Notes: generated from the letters alone by a model not told the origin. A stretch of DNA of 64,000 nt from Helicobacter sp. 12S02232-10 (GCF_002272895.1 NZ_MLAQ01000005.1:1-64000), one strand, 5' to 3'; shown: positions 29,682 through 38,813, counted from the first letter of the stretch. Numbers and translations: made by a program.

Positions 29682-30614
29682 ATGGGGATAAAAAACGGAA
29701 TTGAAAGACTTATTGCAATTTATAATCGCTATGGTATGAGTATTTCAAAATTTTCTTCAGTTATTGGCAAGGATCGCAGAACGCTAACTTCTTGGATAGA
29801 TAAGACAACTTCAAAAGAGCCATCTATTCAAGTCAAGAATGCAATTTGCACTTTTTTCAGATATCCTAAAAATATTTGGGATTGCTCTAATGAAGAATTT
29901 GAAGAATTACTCAATAAGGTTCCAGAAGAACAAGTTAGAATCATTGATGAGGGGTATGAGGGGGGGCTTGCTTATATTTTAGATAAAGAAAGGGAAGAGA
30001 GATTTGTTATTCATCCTAGATTTCCTGGTCCTGCTTATCGTGATAAAATCATTGATTCTCCTTATAAAGTTTCCACTTCTGATTTGGCAAAAAAACTTCG
30101 TTTAATTCGCAGCGATCATATTTTGGAATATGGTTTTCGCTCGATTGAGTGGTATAGTATTGAATCGTTATTGAAGTTTGCTTTTTCGCCTATCGGGAAT
30201 CCTTATACGATGGAGCAAAAAATCCAAATATTAAAGCTTGTTTATGATACCTTTAATGACAACTATAATAAAGGTTTATACTTGTTTGATTCTCATTCTA
30301 CGAAGCTTTATGGGATGGATACGGCATATATTTCTATCAATCCCAAGCAAAAGATTTTGTTTTTTAAAATGCCTATTGATTCTTTGATTGTTGAAATTTG
30401 TAATCAAGTTCTCATTGATAGATTGCACCGCTATTTTACTTCAATGTCTCAGACCCCCAAGCATATTTTAAGAACGGACTCTCCTAAGATTTTGTCAATA
30501 CTACTTGAGTGTATTAAAACTCGTCGAACGCTTTTGGAATTTTATGAGCAAGTGTCTTTAAAAACTACTTACGGAGAGCTTTTTGCCAACAATATTTCGG
30601 TAGATTTACCCTAA
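29682..30614 (+). CDS. Putative DNA-binding regulator, divergent from the prp operon
   Basis: About 310 residues from ATG 29682 (AGGA seven nt upstream; the frame is open to TTG 29661). The first 50 residues look like a helix-turn-helix: GIERLIAIYNRYGMSISKF, then SSVIGKDRRTLTSWIDKTTS. The remaining 240 residues match no family I know and may be a sensor domain; no sigma-54 or PAS motif is seen, so it is not a classical PrpR. Its divergent position suggests it controls propionate metabolism (inference). A G7 run at 29961-29967 lies in its coding region. Confidence 0.6.
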   Translation: MGIKNGIERLIAIYNRYGMSISKFSSVIGKDRRTLTSWIDKTTSKEPSIQVKNAICTFFRYPKNIWDCSNEEFEELLNKVPEEQVRIIDEGYEGGLAYILDKEREERFVIHPRFPGPAYRDKIIDSPYKVSTSDLAKKLRLIRSDHILEYGFRSIEWYSIESLLKFAFSPIGNPYTMEQKIQILKLVYDTFNDNYNKGLYLFDSHSTKLYGMDTAYISINPKQKILFFKMPIDSLIVEICNQVLIDRLHRYFTSMSQTPKHILRTDSPKILSILLECIKTRRTLLEFYEQVSLKTTYGELFANNISVDLP

Positions 30615-30657
30615 GGTGGCGATACCTTTGTAGATTTTATTACACAATGCTATCTTA

Positions 30658-32364
30658 TCAGGTTGTTGTCTGAAAATTTTCTTCAAACATTATTTTTACT
30701 TTGCAATCCGCGCAACATTCCAACGTTTTAAGTTTTGCCTTATCATTTCCAAACAAGGGAGTCATCATTGATTTTACTTTTTCGATAGATTTTTTTGTTG
30801 CAAATTCTTTTCCGCATTCAATGCAGGCAAACATCTTGTCTTGAGCCATTATTTGATTTTCAAACCAAGTAGAATTTAAACTAATACCCGAAAGTTCCAA
30901 AGAAATAGCTTTTTCAGGACAGGAATCGACGCAATATCCACAAGTGGTGCAAAGAGAGGGATTAAATTGTAGAGTAAAATTTGAAGAGTTGGCGCTTAAA
31001 CTTTCTACATTACACGCTCCCACGCAGCTCATACATAATGTACATAATTCTTCTTTGACATCAATCCGTCCGTATCGAATGAGTTTGCCACTTGCTCCGC
31101 TTTTAACCTGTCCGTAATCCTTATTTTTGACTGCAAACCTTAAGCGTTCGGCAAAATGTTTTCTTTTGTATTCATCTGCATTGGGGGAGTAAGTGTAGGT
31201 TTGTATTTTTTCTAAAGAATGTATAGCCATATTAAGTTCAGGAAGACTTTTAGCGACATAAAAGCCTGTTTTTTGATAAATATTGTGATAAATATCATTG
31301 ATGAGTTTGATTGCTTCGTGTGATGAAGAGAAGAGATTTTGAGAGTAATAAACACACGAACTGCCACTTTCTTGTAAGAGCGCAAGAATATGGGCTTCAG
31401 AAAGAAAATTTTCTTGATTTAAAATTAAAGGTGAAATGTGGTCGGGAATTTCAAAATCTTTAAGTTCATTTAAAGAGGATTGGGCGATCAAAAGTATTTG
31501 GGTATTTTGATAATGTTTGAGTGTTTCATTAAAAGATTGCATATTAAAAGGTGCATATTCAATTGATCCGCTTGGGCAGACAGCGACACATTCCCCACAT
31601 CCGATACAATCAATTTGCGAGAAACTCAACTCCATAAGAGAATCATTTTTACTCACTCCGAACGTGGGACAGACATTTGCGCATTTATGGCAATAACCAT
31701 CACCTTTTTTATCAGGTCGTCGATGGTGGTATTGGCAGTTTTGGCTTTGATAGGAAATGGTTGTTTTATATTCGTATGTCCCTATGCGTGAATCAAGTTT
31801 TTCAAGCAACGCTTTTTCATCTTCAAATTCGCTTGCTTTTTCAATCCCCATAAAACGGGTTAAATCATCATCTTCATAAAAAATCACAGCTTGAGCAAAA
31901 GAAATTTTTCCCATTTCTTCCCCAATCTTGATTTTAGCTTCAAATGCTCCTAAATTCCCGGAAATAGAAAGAATATTTTTTGGATCGATCAAACCTACTT
32001 CATAAGATATTTTTTCATAGTTTTGGACAAAATCTAAAAATTCTTTTGCTTCGGAGTTTTTTCCGATTATCAACAGAGTAGGAGAGACCTTAGTATAAAA
32101 ATCTTTATCGCTTCCATATTCATAACGACTCATTCGTGAAAAATACATTCTCTTGAGATTTTGAGCTTTGATTTCTAGAGGGGCTTTAGAATTTTTAAGA
32201 TACCAATTGATTTCAGGGGCGTAAATATCACAATTTTTTGGGTTATTTGATACGATAGCATAAATATTTGGTGAGGATGAAAAATGAAGCCATTCTTGTA
32301 ATAGCGGACGCATAGATTCAGACTGAGAGGTGTTATCTATGAGTAAAAAATCACAAAAATCCAT
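30658..32364 (-). CDS. 4Fe-4S polyferredoxin-like protein of the formate dehydrogenase operon
   Basis: 568 residues, cytoplasmic, no signal. Cysteine clusters in order: CHKCANVCPTFGV (about 221-233), CIGCGECVAVCPSGSIEY (about 250), then near the C terminus CTLCMSCVGACNVES, CTTCGYCVDSCPEKAISLE, CIECGKEFATKKS and a terminal CCADCK pair. These predict several [4Fe-4S] clusters plus a zinc-ribbon-like end. The N-terminal 200 residues are less conserved. It is the last gene after fdhD, and similar proteins occur in Campylobacter formate dehydrogenase regions. It may carry electrons or assist enzyme assembly; the exact role is unknown. Confidence 0.75.
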   Translation of the reverse strand: MDFCDFLLIDNTSQSESMRPLLQEWLHFSSSPNIYAIVSNNPKNCDIYAPEINWYLKNSKAPLEIKAQNLKRMYFSRMSRYEYGSDKDFYTKVSPTLLIIGKNSEAKEFLDFVQNYEKISYEVGLIDPKNILSISGNLGAFEAKIKIGEEMGKISFAQAVIFYEDDDLTRFMGIEKASEFEDEKALLEKLDSRIGTYEYKTTISYQSQNCQYHHRRPDKKGDGYCHKCANVCPTFGVSKNDSLMELSFSQIDCIGCGECVAVCPSGSIEYAPFNMQSFNETLKHYQNTQILLIAQSSLNELKDFEIPDHISPLILNQENFLSEAHILALLQESGSSCVYYSQNLFSSSHEAIKLINDIYHNIYQKTGFYVAKSLPELNMAIHSLEKIQTYTYSPNADEYKRKHFAERLRFAVKNKDYGQVKSGASGKLIRYGRIDVKEELCTLCMSCVGACNVESLSANSSNFTLQFNPSLCTTCGYCVDSCPEKAISLELSGISLNSTWFENQIMAQDKMFACIECGKEFATKKSIEKVKSMMTPLFGNDKAKLKTLECCADCKVKIMFEENFQTTT

Positions 32365-32456
32365 TGCTTAACCTTTTGTTGTCTCTTTGGAGAATTATAT
32401 ATTTTTTTGATTGATAACCCAAAATCCCTATAAGAATCCCTAATTTCTCTTTAATA

Positions 32457-33311
32457 TTATAAATTATGAGGTATTTCCATAGTATTTGATTGGTGTTTTT
32501 GGAAAAAATTATCTTTCAAAAGAATTCTAGAGGGGTGAGTATAAATATTGAGTTTATTGTTTCTAGCAAAACCAATCAAAGTGATACCTAGCATTTGAGC
32601 TGTTTTTATTCCCAAATGTGTCGCTGCAGCTCTTGAAATTAAAATGGGTATATTGTGCATTGCAGCTTTAATGACCATTTCCATTGAAAGTCTCCCACTC
32701 ACCAATAAAATAGCTTCAGAAGTTTGGATTCCTTGAAGTTTTGCTTTTCCGATTGCTTTATCAATGGCATTGTGTCTGCCGATGTCTTCGGCATTGATTT
32801 GCATATCGTTATCAAATCTCAAAATGGCTTGATGGACGCAACCTGTCGTATGAAATAACAGATTGCCTTTTTCAAAGTCATCAAGATATTTCCAAATTTT
32901 TGAGATAGGAACTTCCATTTGTGTGGCAATGAATTTTTCAATGATTTTTCCTTCAAAATTTCCCGTTACACCTACACAACATCCTGAAGTCAGAGTTTTT
33001 TCGTGATAGAGATTTTGAAGATTTTCTGCTTTGATTTTTGATTCGATATGCACGCTTAACCCATCGGAGGCAATAGAAATATTTTTAATATCTTCTACGC
33101 TTTCAATCACGCCTTCGCTTAGGAGGAAACCTACAGCGTGGGCATCTTGATCTTTGGGGATACTCATTGTGGAAATGATTTTTGTTCCGTTTAAATACAG
33201 AGCAATTCTTTCTTCAGCTACAATGGCGTCTTCTTTGAGTATGGCGCGATTGTTTGTTTTGTCTATAAGTGTATAAGGAATTGTTTTTGTAAAAGGTTTG
33301 CTATCTGCCAC
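32457..33311 (-). CDS. fdhD: Formate dehydrogenase accessory sulfurtransferase FdhD
   Basis: Delivers sulfur to the bis-MGD molybdenum/tungsten cofactor of formate dehydrogenase. 284 residues. The sulfur-relay cysteine motif is LTSGCCVGVTGNFEG (two adjacent Cys near residue 120). Other FdhD segments are HAVGFLLSEGVIES, HTTGCVHQAIL, NAEDIGRHNAIDKAIGKA and ILLVSGRLSMEMVIKAA. Start is GTG with AGGAG about seven nt upstream, overlapping the end of fdhC by 11 nt. Confidence 0.96.
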   Translation of the reverse strand: MADSKPFTKTIPYTLIDKTNNRAILKEDAIVAEERIALYLNGTKIISTMSIPKDQDAHAVGFLLSEGVIESVEDIKNISIASDGLSVHIESKIKAENLQNLYHEKTLTSGCCVGVTGNFEGKIIEKFIATQMEVPISKIWKYLDDFEKGNLLFHTTGCVHQAILRFDNDMQINAEDIGRHNAIDKAIGKAKLQGIQTSEAILLVSGRLSMEMVIKAAMHNIPILISRAAATHLGIKTAQMLGITLIGFARNNKLNIYTHPSRILLKDNFFQKHQSNTMEIPHNL

Positions 33312-34305
33312 CTGTCAGCTCCTGGTAATAAAACCCGTGCATAATAGCTAGTTCCTCTTCCCCCATATTTCCATCTAGTATTGACTCAATAGCTCCTTCT
33401 ATGGCAAATAAAGCCATATAGATATGGGTAATGAGCATTGCAATGATTCCAAATCCCAATACATTATGAATGATAGCAGTGAGTCTTAAAAAATTAATAT
33501 CTCCATAAAAGAAATGCATAATAAGACCGGTTCCTGCCATAATGAACCCCCCAATCGTGGCAAGCCAGAACCATATTTTTTGCCCCGCGTTGAATTTGCC
33601 TGCGGGAACAGGAGTTTTTGAAGTGGAGAGATAACCCCCCATCATCTTGAACCATCCAAGATCATAAAGTTTAAATAAGGCGGGTTTTAACCACATTAAA
33701 AACATCAGCACTCCAAAAAGAATAAAAACAAAGGTAGCAAAGAAATGAATATTTTTGGCAAGCCTGATGGGATACCCTCCACCAAGCTTATCTCCAAAAA
33801 TCATCATCAATCCCGTGAGACAGATGACCATAAAAGGAACGGCTGCTCCCCAATGTACCAAGATGTTATAGTTGGAGAATACTTTAAATTTTTTGCCGTG
33901 TTGGAATCTCTTTTTTCCTACGATTTTATAATGTCCAAAAAATGCCAGAATCACCACAATGATTACGCCTGCAAATATCGGGGCAAAGAACTTATTTTGT
34001 AAAATCGTAAAAATCTGTCCTAAACCTTTTATTCCCCGAATGCCTGTGATTTTTTCTCCATTTTCAAGTACGCCTATATTCATGCCTTGCATTTGCATCA
34101 CTGAACCACTAACGACGCCTGAAGTAGGGGAATTAATTCCCCAATTTTTGATGGCTTCAATTTGATGGGTTCCATAGATTTTTGTATTGTAATTAAAATT
34201 CACTGGCTTTTGGGCGTTTTCTTTCCCTAAGGCGATTTGGGAGTTCAAACCAAACAGGAGAAGCAATCCCAAAGCTCCCTTTAAAAAAGTTTTAGAAATA
34301 TTCAT
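33301..34305 (-). CDS. fdhC: Formate dehydrogenase cytochrome b subunit (gamma)
   Basis: Membrane anchor passing electrons from FdhB to menaquinone. 334 residues: N-terminal signal-like segment (MNISKTFLKGALGLLLLFGL), a long periplasmic stretch, then about five transmembrane helices from residue 105. Haem-ligand histidines are visible in NYNILVHWGAAVPFM, KNIHFFATFVFILFG, GLIMHFFYGD and AIIHNVLGFGIIAMLITHIYMAL. The long N-terminal extension with an extra helix resembles the epsilonproteobacterial FdhC type. Adjacent to fdhB (9 nt). Confidence 0.93.
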   Translation of the reverse strand: MNISKTFLKGALGLLLLFGLNSQIALGKENAQKPVNFNYNTKIYGTHQIEAIKNWGINSPTSGVVSGSVMQMQGMNIGVLENGEKITGIRGIKGLGQIFTILQNKFFAPIFAGVIIVVILAFFGHYKIVGKKRFQHGKKFKVFSNYNILVHWGAAVPFMVICLTGLMMIFGDKLGGGYPIRLAKNIHFFATFVFILFGVLMFLMWLKPALFKLYDLGWFKMMGGYLSTSKTPVPAGKFNAGQKIWFWLATIGGFIMAGTGLIMHFFYGDINFLRLTAIIHNVLGFGIIAMLITHIYMALFAIEGAIESILDGNMGEEELAIMHGFYYQELTGGR

Positions 34306-34314
34306 AAGCTTCTC

Positions 34315-34959
34315 CTAAAATGTGTCTCCATAAGCTTTGCTCCAAGTATAGGGAACTTTTGGCGTCCCATTTCCACGATTGAGGGCTCTTTCTCTAATAA
34401 TGCCACTGACTTCTTTAGAGCTTCCAGCCAATAGCGCTTTGGTTGAACACATCGCTGCACAAGCAGGCACTTTTCCCTCTGCAATTCGATTTTGTCCATA
34501 GAGTTCAAATTCTTTTTGGCTATGTGTGGGGGCGGGACCTCCGGCACAGAAAGTACATTTATCCATCGAACCTCTTGAACCAAATACATCGTTAGTTGGG
34601 AATTGAGGTGCGCCAAAAGGACAGGCATAGAGGCAATACCCACACCCAATGCATGTTTCTTTATTGTGTAATACGATCCCGTCAGCTCTAATATAAAAGC
34701 AATCTACAGGACAAACTTTTGCACACGGAGCATCTGCACAGTGCATACAGGCGATTGAGATAGATTTTTCTTTTCCTACAATGCCTTCATTGAGAGTAAC
34801 AACCCGTCTGCGACTTATGCCAACAGGCAAATGATGTGCTTCTTTGCAGGCTACATCACACCCGTGACAATCAATGCAACGATTGTCGTCGCAATAAAAT
34901 TTAATGCGGGAATGATCGGGAATTTGAAATCCTTGCGGATTTGAAGCAGTATTGCTCAT
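34315..34959 (-). CDS. fdhB: Formate dehydrogenase iron-sulfur subunit (beta)
   Basis: Four-cluster ferredoxin linking FdhA to the cytochrome. 214 residues. Cysteine groups: FYCDDNRCIDCHGCDVACK, CMHCADAPCAKVCPVDCFYI, CIGCGYCLYACPFGAPQF and CTFCAGG with CAAMC later. This is the standard FdhB/HybA arrangement. No membrane anchor or signal peptide is seen, so it is probably co-exported with the Tat signal of FdhA. It follows fdhA by 9 nt. Confidence 0.96.
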   Translation of the reverse strand: MSNTASNPQGFQIPDHSRIKFYCDDNRCIDCHGCDVACKEAHHLPVGISRRRVVTLNEGIVGKEKSISIACMHCADAPCAKVCPVDCFYIRADGIVLHNKETCIGCGYCLYACPFGAPQFPTNDVFGSRGSMDKCTFCAGGPAPTHSQKEFELYGQNRIAEGKVPACAAMCSTKALLAGSSKEVSGIIRERALNRGNGTPKVPYTWSKAYGDTF

Positions 34960-34968
34960 ATTACCTCC

Positions 34969-37788
34969 TTAAGCTTTTTCTATGCGACATAGACCGCATT
35001 TGGTTTCAGGGCACGCCGTATTGTAATCAAAACCATAGCTTGTTACCATTGATGCGCACTCTCCGATTGCATAAGGTTTTGTTCCTTCAGGATAGCGTTC
35101 GATTAGATTTTTACCTTCATAAACGCCTGAAAAATTTTGAGGCAAGAAAACATTGTTTTCATCTACGCGGTAGGAATATTTGGCTTTGACTAGAATTTTT
35201 GTGCCACTAGTCCCGTGTACCCAAACCATATCGCCATCTTGAATCCCCAAGTTAAGCGCGGTATTAGGATGGATTTCGACAAACATTTCGTGATAAAGCT
35301 CGGCCAAATACTTTGCACTCCTAGTTTCTGTTCCTGTTCCCATATGCGCAACAAGTCTTCCTGTAAGCATATTGAGCGGGTAATCTTTTTTCCAATCTTT
35401 TTCTTTTTGACGCGAAATATATTTTAAATTTGCCCTAAAATTGTCTTTTTTATCAGGGAAGCTTGGATATTTTGCTATCAGATCGGGTCGATAAGTGTGC
35501 AATGGTTCTCTGTGGATAGGGATTTTATCATACCAATTCCATACGATCATTCTTGCTTTGCCATTGCCATAGGGGCAAATACCTGCTTGCAAGGATTTTT
35601 CTACAAGGATATTTGTAGTGCCGGTAGAAAAAGATGTCCCTTTTACAGCTTCCTTTTCTTTAGGGGTAAGGGTGATGTTCAAAACTTTTTCTATATTATC
35701 GGCATTAATGGCAGGATGTCCTGCAATTTTTGCACCAGGGAGTTTTTTAGGAGAGAGCATATTGGTTCCATCGGGAGCCTTAACTCCCCAATTAACTCTG
35801 AAGCCCATTCCTCCTTGCATTACAGGAATATTGTCGTTATACATTACGGGTGTGCCAGGGTGTTTTTCACTCCAGCAAGGCCAAGGAAGTCCATAATATT
35901 CATCTTTCATAGGTCCCATACCAATAAGAGTTATTTTGTCAAACATATGCCAATTGTCGCAATGTTGTTTCAAACGTTTGGGATTCATTCCTTGTAGTCC
36001 TATGCTACGAATACTTTGAGCCATTTCAGTTGTGGCATCATCAGGCCAAATAAATTTCTCTCTCCCATCTTTTTTAGCGATTTCATATAAAGAGCGTTGG
36101 AATTCTTCTTTAAATCCTAATCTTTGGGCTAAATCAAATAAAATATCTTGATCTTGCCTGCATTCAAACATAGGCTTTATGACTTGATATCGCCATTGAT
36201 ATGCTCGATTAGTCGCTGCTACTGAACCGCTTGTTTCCATTTGAGAGGCTGCGGGAAGTAAAAACAGATTATCTGTTCTGTCTGTAATGACTGCGACGTC
36301 ATTGACATAAGGATCGATAAACACAACAAGATCAAGTTTGTCTAGAGCTGCTTTTGTTTTGTCTAGCAAGGAAGTGGTAGAAATCCCGTTGCCAATAACT
36401 ACAAGAGCCTTAATGGGTGTGCCATTATTATTGGAAAAATTTTGCTCGTCTAAAACGCCAAATCTCCAAGTAGAAAGGGCATAGCCTGTTTTTTCCATCA
36501 TTTCTTTTGAGGCAAATCGGCTTTGCATCCATTCATAATCCACGTGCCAGTGTTGGCAAAAATGTCGCCAAGAATTTTCTGCAAGCCCGTAGTATCCAGG
36601 TAAGGAATCTGAGAGATTGCCCATATCTGAAGCCCCTTGGACATTATCGTGACCTCGGAGGATATTGACACCCCCGCCATTTTTGCCTATATTGCCTAAA
36701 ATAAGTTGCAAGATAGGCATTATACGAGTATTGTTCGTACCTACAGTATGTTGGGTAAGCCCTTGATTCCAAATCAAGGCAGCAGGTTTGGCTTGGGCCA
36801 TTTCTCTTGCGACTTTTTGAATCGTTGTTGCAGGGATCCCTGTAATGTTTTCTACGACTTCAAGCGGATATTTTTGAGCTTCTTTAAAGATTTCTTCATA
36901 CCCATAAACTCTCTCTTTGAGATACTTTTCATCATAAAGTTTATTGGAAACGATGTAATTAATCATTCCATAAATAAATGCTACATCTGTTCCGCTTCTG
37001 ATACGCACAAATTCATCGGCTTTTGCAGCAGTTTTGCTAAAGTGGGGATCCACACATACAATGCGTGCTCCGGCTTCTTTTGCTCTGAGAATATGCACCA
37101 TTCCCACAGGGTGATTGACAGCGGGGTTTGCCCCAATAATGAGGATAAATTTAGAAAATTGCATATCTCCTAAATGGTTGGTCATCCCGCCATACCCAAA
37201 TGTATTCGCCACACCGGCGACTGTAGGGCTGTGTCAGATTCTAGCTTGATGATCGATATTATTAGTTCCAAAAAAAGCGGCAAATTTACGGATGTAGTAA
37301 CTTTGTTCATTACTTACTTTTGCTGAGCCGATAAACATAACGCTATCAGGACCATTTTTTTCTCGGATATCTTTGAGTTGAGAAGCTATTTTTCCCATTG
37401 CAGAATCCCAATCCGTTCGTTCCCATTTTCCATTGACTTTTTCGATGGGATAGCGCAGTCTAGTTTCGCTCCTTACCCGATCGATCATATCTGCGCCTTT
37501 ACAACAATGCCCTCCTTGACTTACTGGGTGATCTTGGGCAACTTCTTGCCTGACCCAAACCCCATCTTTGACTTCAGCAATAATGCCACAGCCTACCGAG
37601 CAGTGGGTACAGATTGTTTTGATTTTTTGAGAACCTGGGTAAGCTTCGCTCAATTTTTGTTCAGAAGCTTTTTTTAAGAGATCTTTAGTGTCATTTCCCA
37701 AAGCTTGAGATATACCTGCCACACCTGCTAAAGCTGACATTTTTAAAAAAGCGCGACGATTTTGACGTTTATTGTTTGTTTCGCTCAT
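34969..37788 (-). CDS. fdhA: Formate dehydrogenase catalytic subunit, selenocysteine-containing
   Basis: Periplasmic molybdenum (or tungsten) enzyme oxidising formate to CO2. About 939 residues when the in-frame TGA at 37236-37234 is read as selenocysteine (residue 185). Evidence: both sides continue the same frame (NNIDHQARI-U-HSPTVAGVANTFGYG), exactly the Sec/Cys site of this family. Twin-arginine signal: NRRAFLKMSALAGVAG. N-terminal [4Fe-4S] site CTHCSVGCGII ... GGHCCKG. Mo-cofactor segments include ILIIGANPAVNHPVGM, WNQGLTQHTVGTNNTR and ENVFLPQNFSG. Gene finders that treat TGA as stop would split it at 37234. Confidence 0.97.
37206..37236 (-). promoter_or_regulatory. Selenocysteine UGA codon with bacterial SECIS hairpin
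   Basis: The UGA is 37236-37234. Thirteen nt downstream a small hairpin is formed by ACGCC/GGCGT-type pairing (CGCC, loop GGTGT, GGCG; bases 37219-37207, with a flanking A-T pair). The apical GGU loop and distance are like the E. coli fdhF/fdnG SECIS that binds SelB. selA, selB and selC are not in the window. Confidence 0.85.
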
Positions 37789-37813
37789 TTTTTTCCTTTT
37801 TGTTTAGATTTGA

Positions 37814-38068
37814 TTATTTAGCTACGCAATAATATTCTTTCCAATATTTCGTATTCCCTTGGTATAAAATTTCTTCTTTATTTGATTTCCCTTCCACTAC
37901 CCCATCTTGCTTATTTTCTTTGTCACTGCAAGCACTGATTGCCAAACCTCCAATGATACTTACAGCTCCTGCTTTTGTGGTTGTTTTGAGAAATTCGCGA
38001 CGAGAGTTTTTTTTGTTTTCTTCTTCCAAATTTATCCCCTTGTTTTGATTTTGGGCTGACCCCATCAC
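37814..38068 (-). CDS. Small Tat-targeted protein of the formate dehydrogenase region
   Basis: Up to 84 residues; matches the known small 'formate dehydrogenase region Tat target' type. Twin-arginine motif SRREFLKTTTKAGAVSIIGG followed by a cysteine (ISACSD), then a short polar tail ending YWKEYYCVAK. It lies between the chaperone gene and fdhA. The start is uncertain: ATG 38068 lies inside a 46-bp palindrome with no clear ribosome site, while TTG 38029, which gives (M)EEENKKNSRREF, has AAGGGG upstream and lies outside it. Role probably in maturation or export of FdhA; not established from sequence. Confidence 0.8.
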   Translation of the reverse strand: MMGSAQNQNKGINLEEENKKNSRREFLKTTTKAGAVSIIGGLAISACSDKENKQDGVVEGKSNKEEILYQGNTKYWKEYYCVAK

Positions 38069-38101
38069 AAGGCTAAATTTTTAGCCTTGTGATGGGGTCA
38101 G
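38056..38101. repeat. 46-bp perfect palindrome (22-bp arms) at the chaperone/Tat-gene junction
   Basis: Arms 38056-38077 and 38080-38101 are exact reverse complements around a 2-base loop. The palindrome contains the chaperone stop codon (38100-38098) and the ATGATG start candidates of the Tat gene. On the transcript it would form a long stable hairpin. No U-run follows, so it is not a typical terminator. Confidence 0.95.
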
Positions 38102-38715
38102 TTTGAAAATATGCTTTCCTCTAAATTTAAAAATTCCTCTAAAATGTCGTTGATACGGGTGTACAAAAAGCAATCTTTTCTTTGGGCAATGGCCTTGCAA
38201 ATAGGATTTTTTATCGGATAAATGCATTGAATAAATAATTCTTTGGCTAAATCAATTTCTTTTTCTTCTAAAAAGCGTCGCATTGCTACAAACAAAAATC
38301 CTAAATTTTCTTCACTTTCCTTAAGGAGTTCATCGTTTAAGAAATAATGACTTTTTTTGATAATTTCTTTGACTGCCACAAGACTTTTTCCTCCTATGCA
38401 GTTTTCTTGATAGTGAGAAATGTACAGATAAACGGGTTTTTTTTCTTCATTTGAAAAGGGTAGAGAAAAAAGGAGGGTAAATTCTGAAAGAAAATTTTTA
38501 ATACCATTTTTTAGAAGCTCATTTTCTAAAAACAGGAAGTTTTCTAAATCACTTTCTTTGAGAGCAAAATTTTTTAAAATTGAAATTTGTTTTTTTAACA
38601 ATTCCTGACGGTTTTTAAGGAGTTCGAATAAAAACAAACCGCTAAAAAAATCATAATATAAAATTCTTGCTTGAACGATTTTACTTTCGATTTGAATTTG
38701 GTGGGGAACTTCCAT
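38098..38715 (-). CDS. TorD-like formate dehydrogenase chaperone
   Basis: 205 residues, almost all alpha-helical and rich in Leu, Phe, Glu and Lys; no signal. It resembles the NarJ/TorD family of cytoplasmic chaperones that hold molybdoenzymes before Tat export: an ILYYDFFSGLFLFELLKNR start, LLFSLPFSNEEKKPVYLYISHYQEN in the middle (family-type 'Y.S.Y' region) and LGFLFVAMRRFLEEKEIDLAKELF towards the C terminus. Position at the head of the fdh operon supports the call. Ribosome site is weak; translation may depend on the short upstream ORF. Confidence 0.75.
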   Translation of the reverse strand: MEVPHQIQIESKIVQARILYYDFFSGLFLFELLKNRQELLKKQISILKNFALKESDLENFLFLENELLKNGIKNFLSEFTLLFSLPFSNEEKKPVYLYISHYQENCIGGKSLVAVKEIIKKSHYFLNDELLKESEENLGFLFVAMRRFLEEKEIDLAKELFIQCIYPIKNPICKAIAQRKDCFLYTRINDILEEFLNLEESIFSN

Positions 38716-38725
38716 CGTATATTCT

Positions 38726-38785
38726 TTATTTTATTTTTCGTTGGTTTTGGTAAGCGTTATCTGTTGGTTGATAGATTTGAGACAT
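38726..38785 (-). CDS. Candidate 19-residue leader peptide ahead of the fdh operon
   Basis: ATG 38785 to TAA 38726 encodes MSQIYQPTDNAYQNQRKIK. AGGAAG stands seven nt before the ATG, a much better ribosome site than that of the next gene, which starts 10 nt after this stop. No similarity is recognised. The spacing suggests translational coupling to the chaperone gene or an attenuator-like leader. Real expression is not shown. Confidence 0.45.
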   Translation of the reverse strand: MSQIYQPTDNAYQNQRKIK

Positions 38786-38813
38786 TATAAACTTCCTGAA
38801 TTGACTTATCCTA

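Noticed and set aside
34302-34649. 115-codon open frame inside fdhB
   Set aside because: Same strand, different frame from fdhB, whose cysteine motifs are unmistakable. No domain or ribosome site of its own.
35497-35997. 166-codon open frame antisense to fdhA
   Set aside because: Shadow of fdhA, rich in Cys/Phe/His with no ribosome site.
37234-37788. Separate short Tat protein ending before fdhA
   Set aside because: It is the N-terminal part of FdhA; the stop is the selenocysteine TGA and the family sequence continues in frame on the other side.
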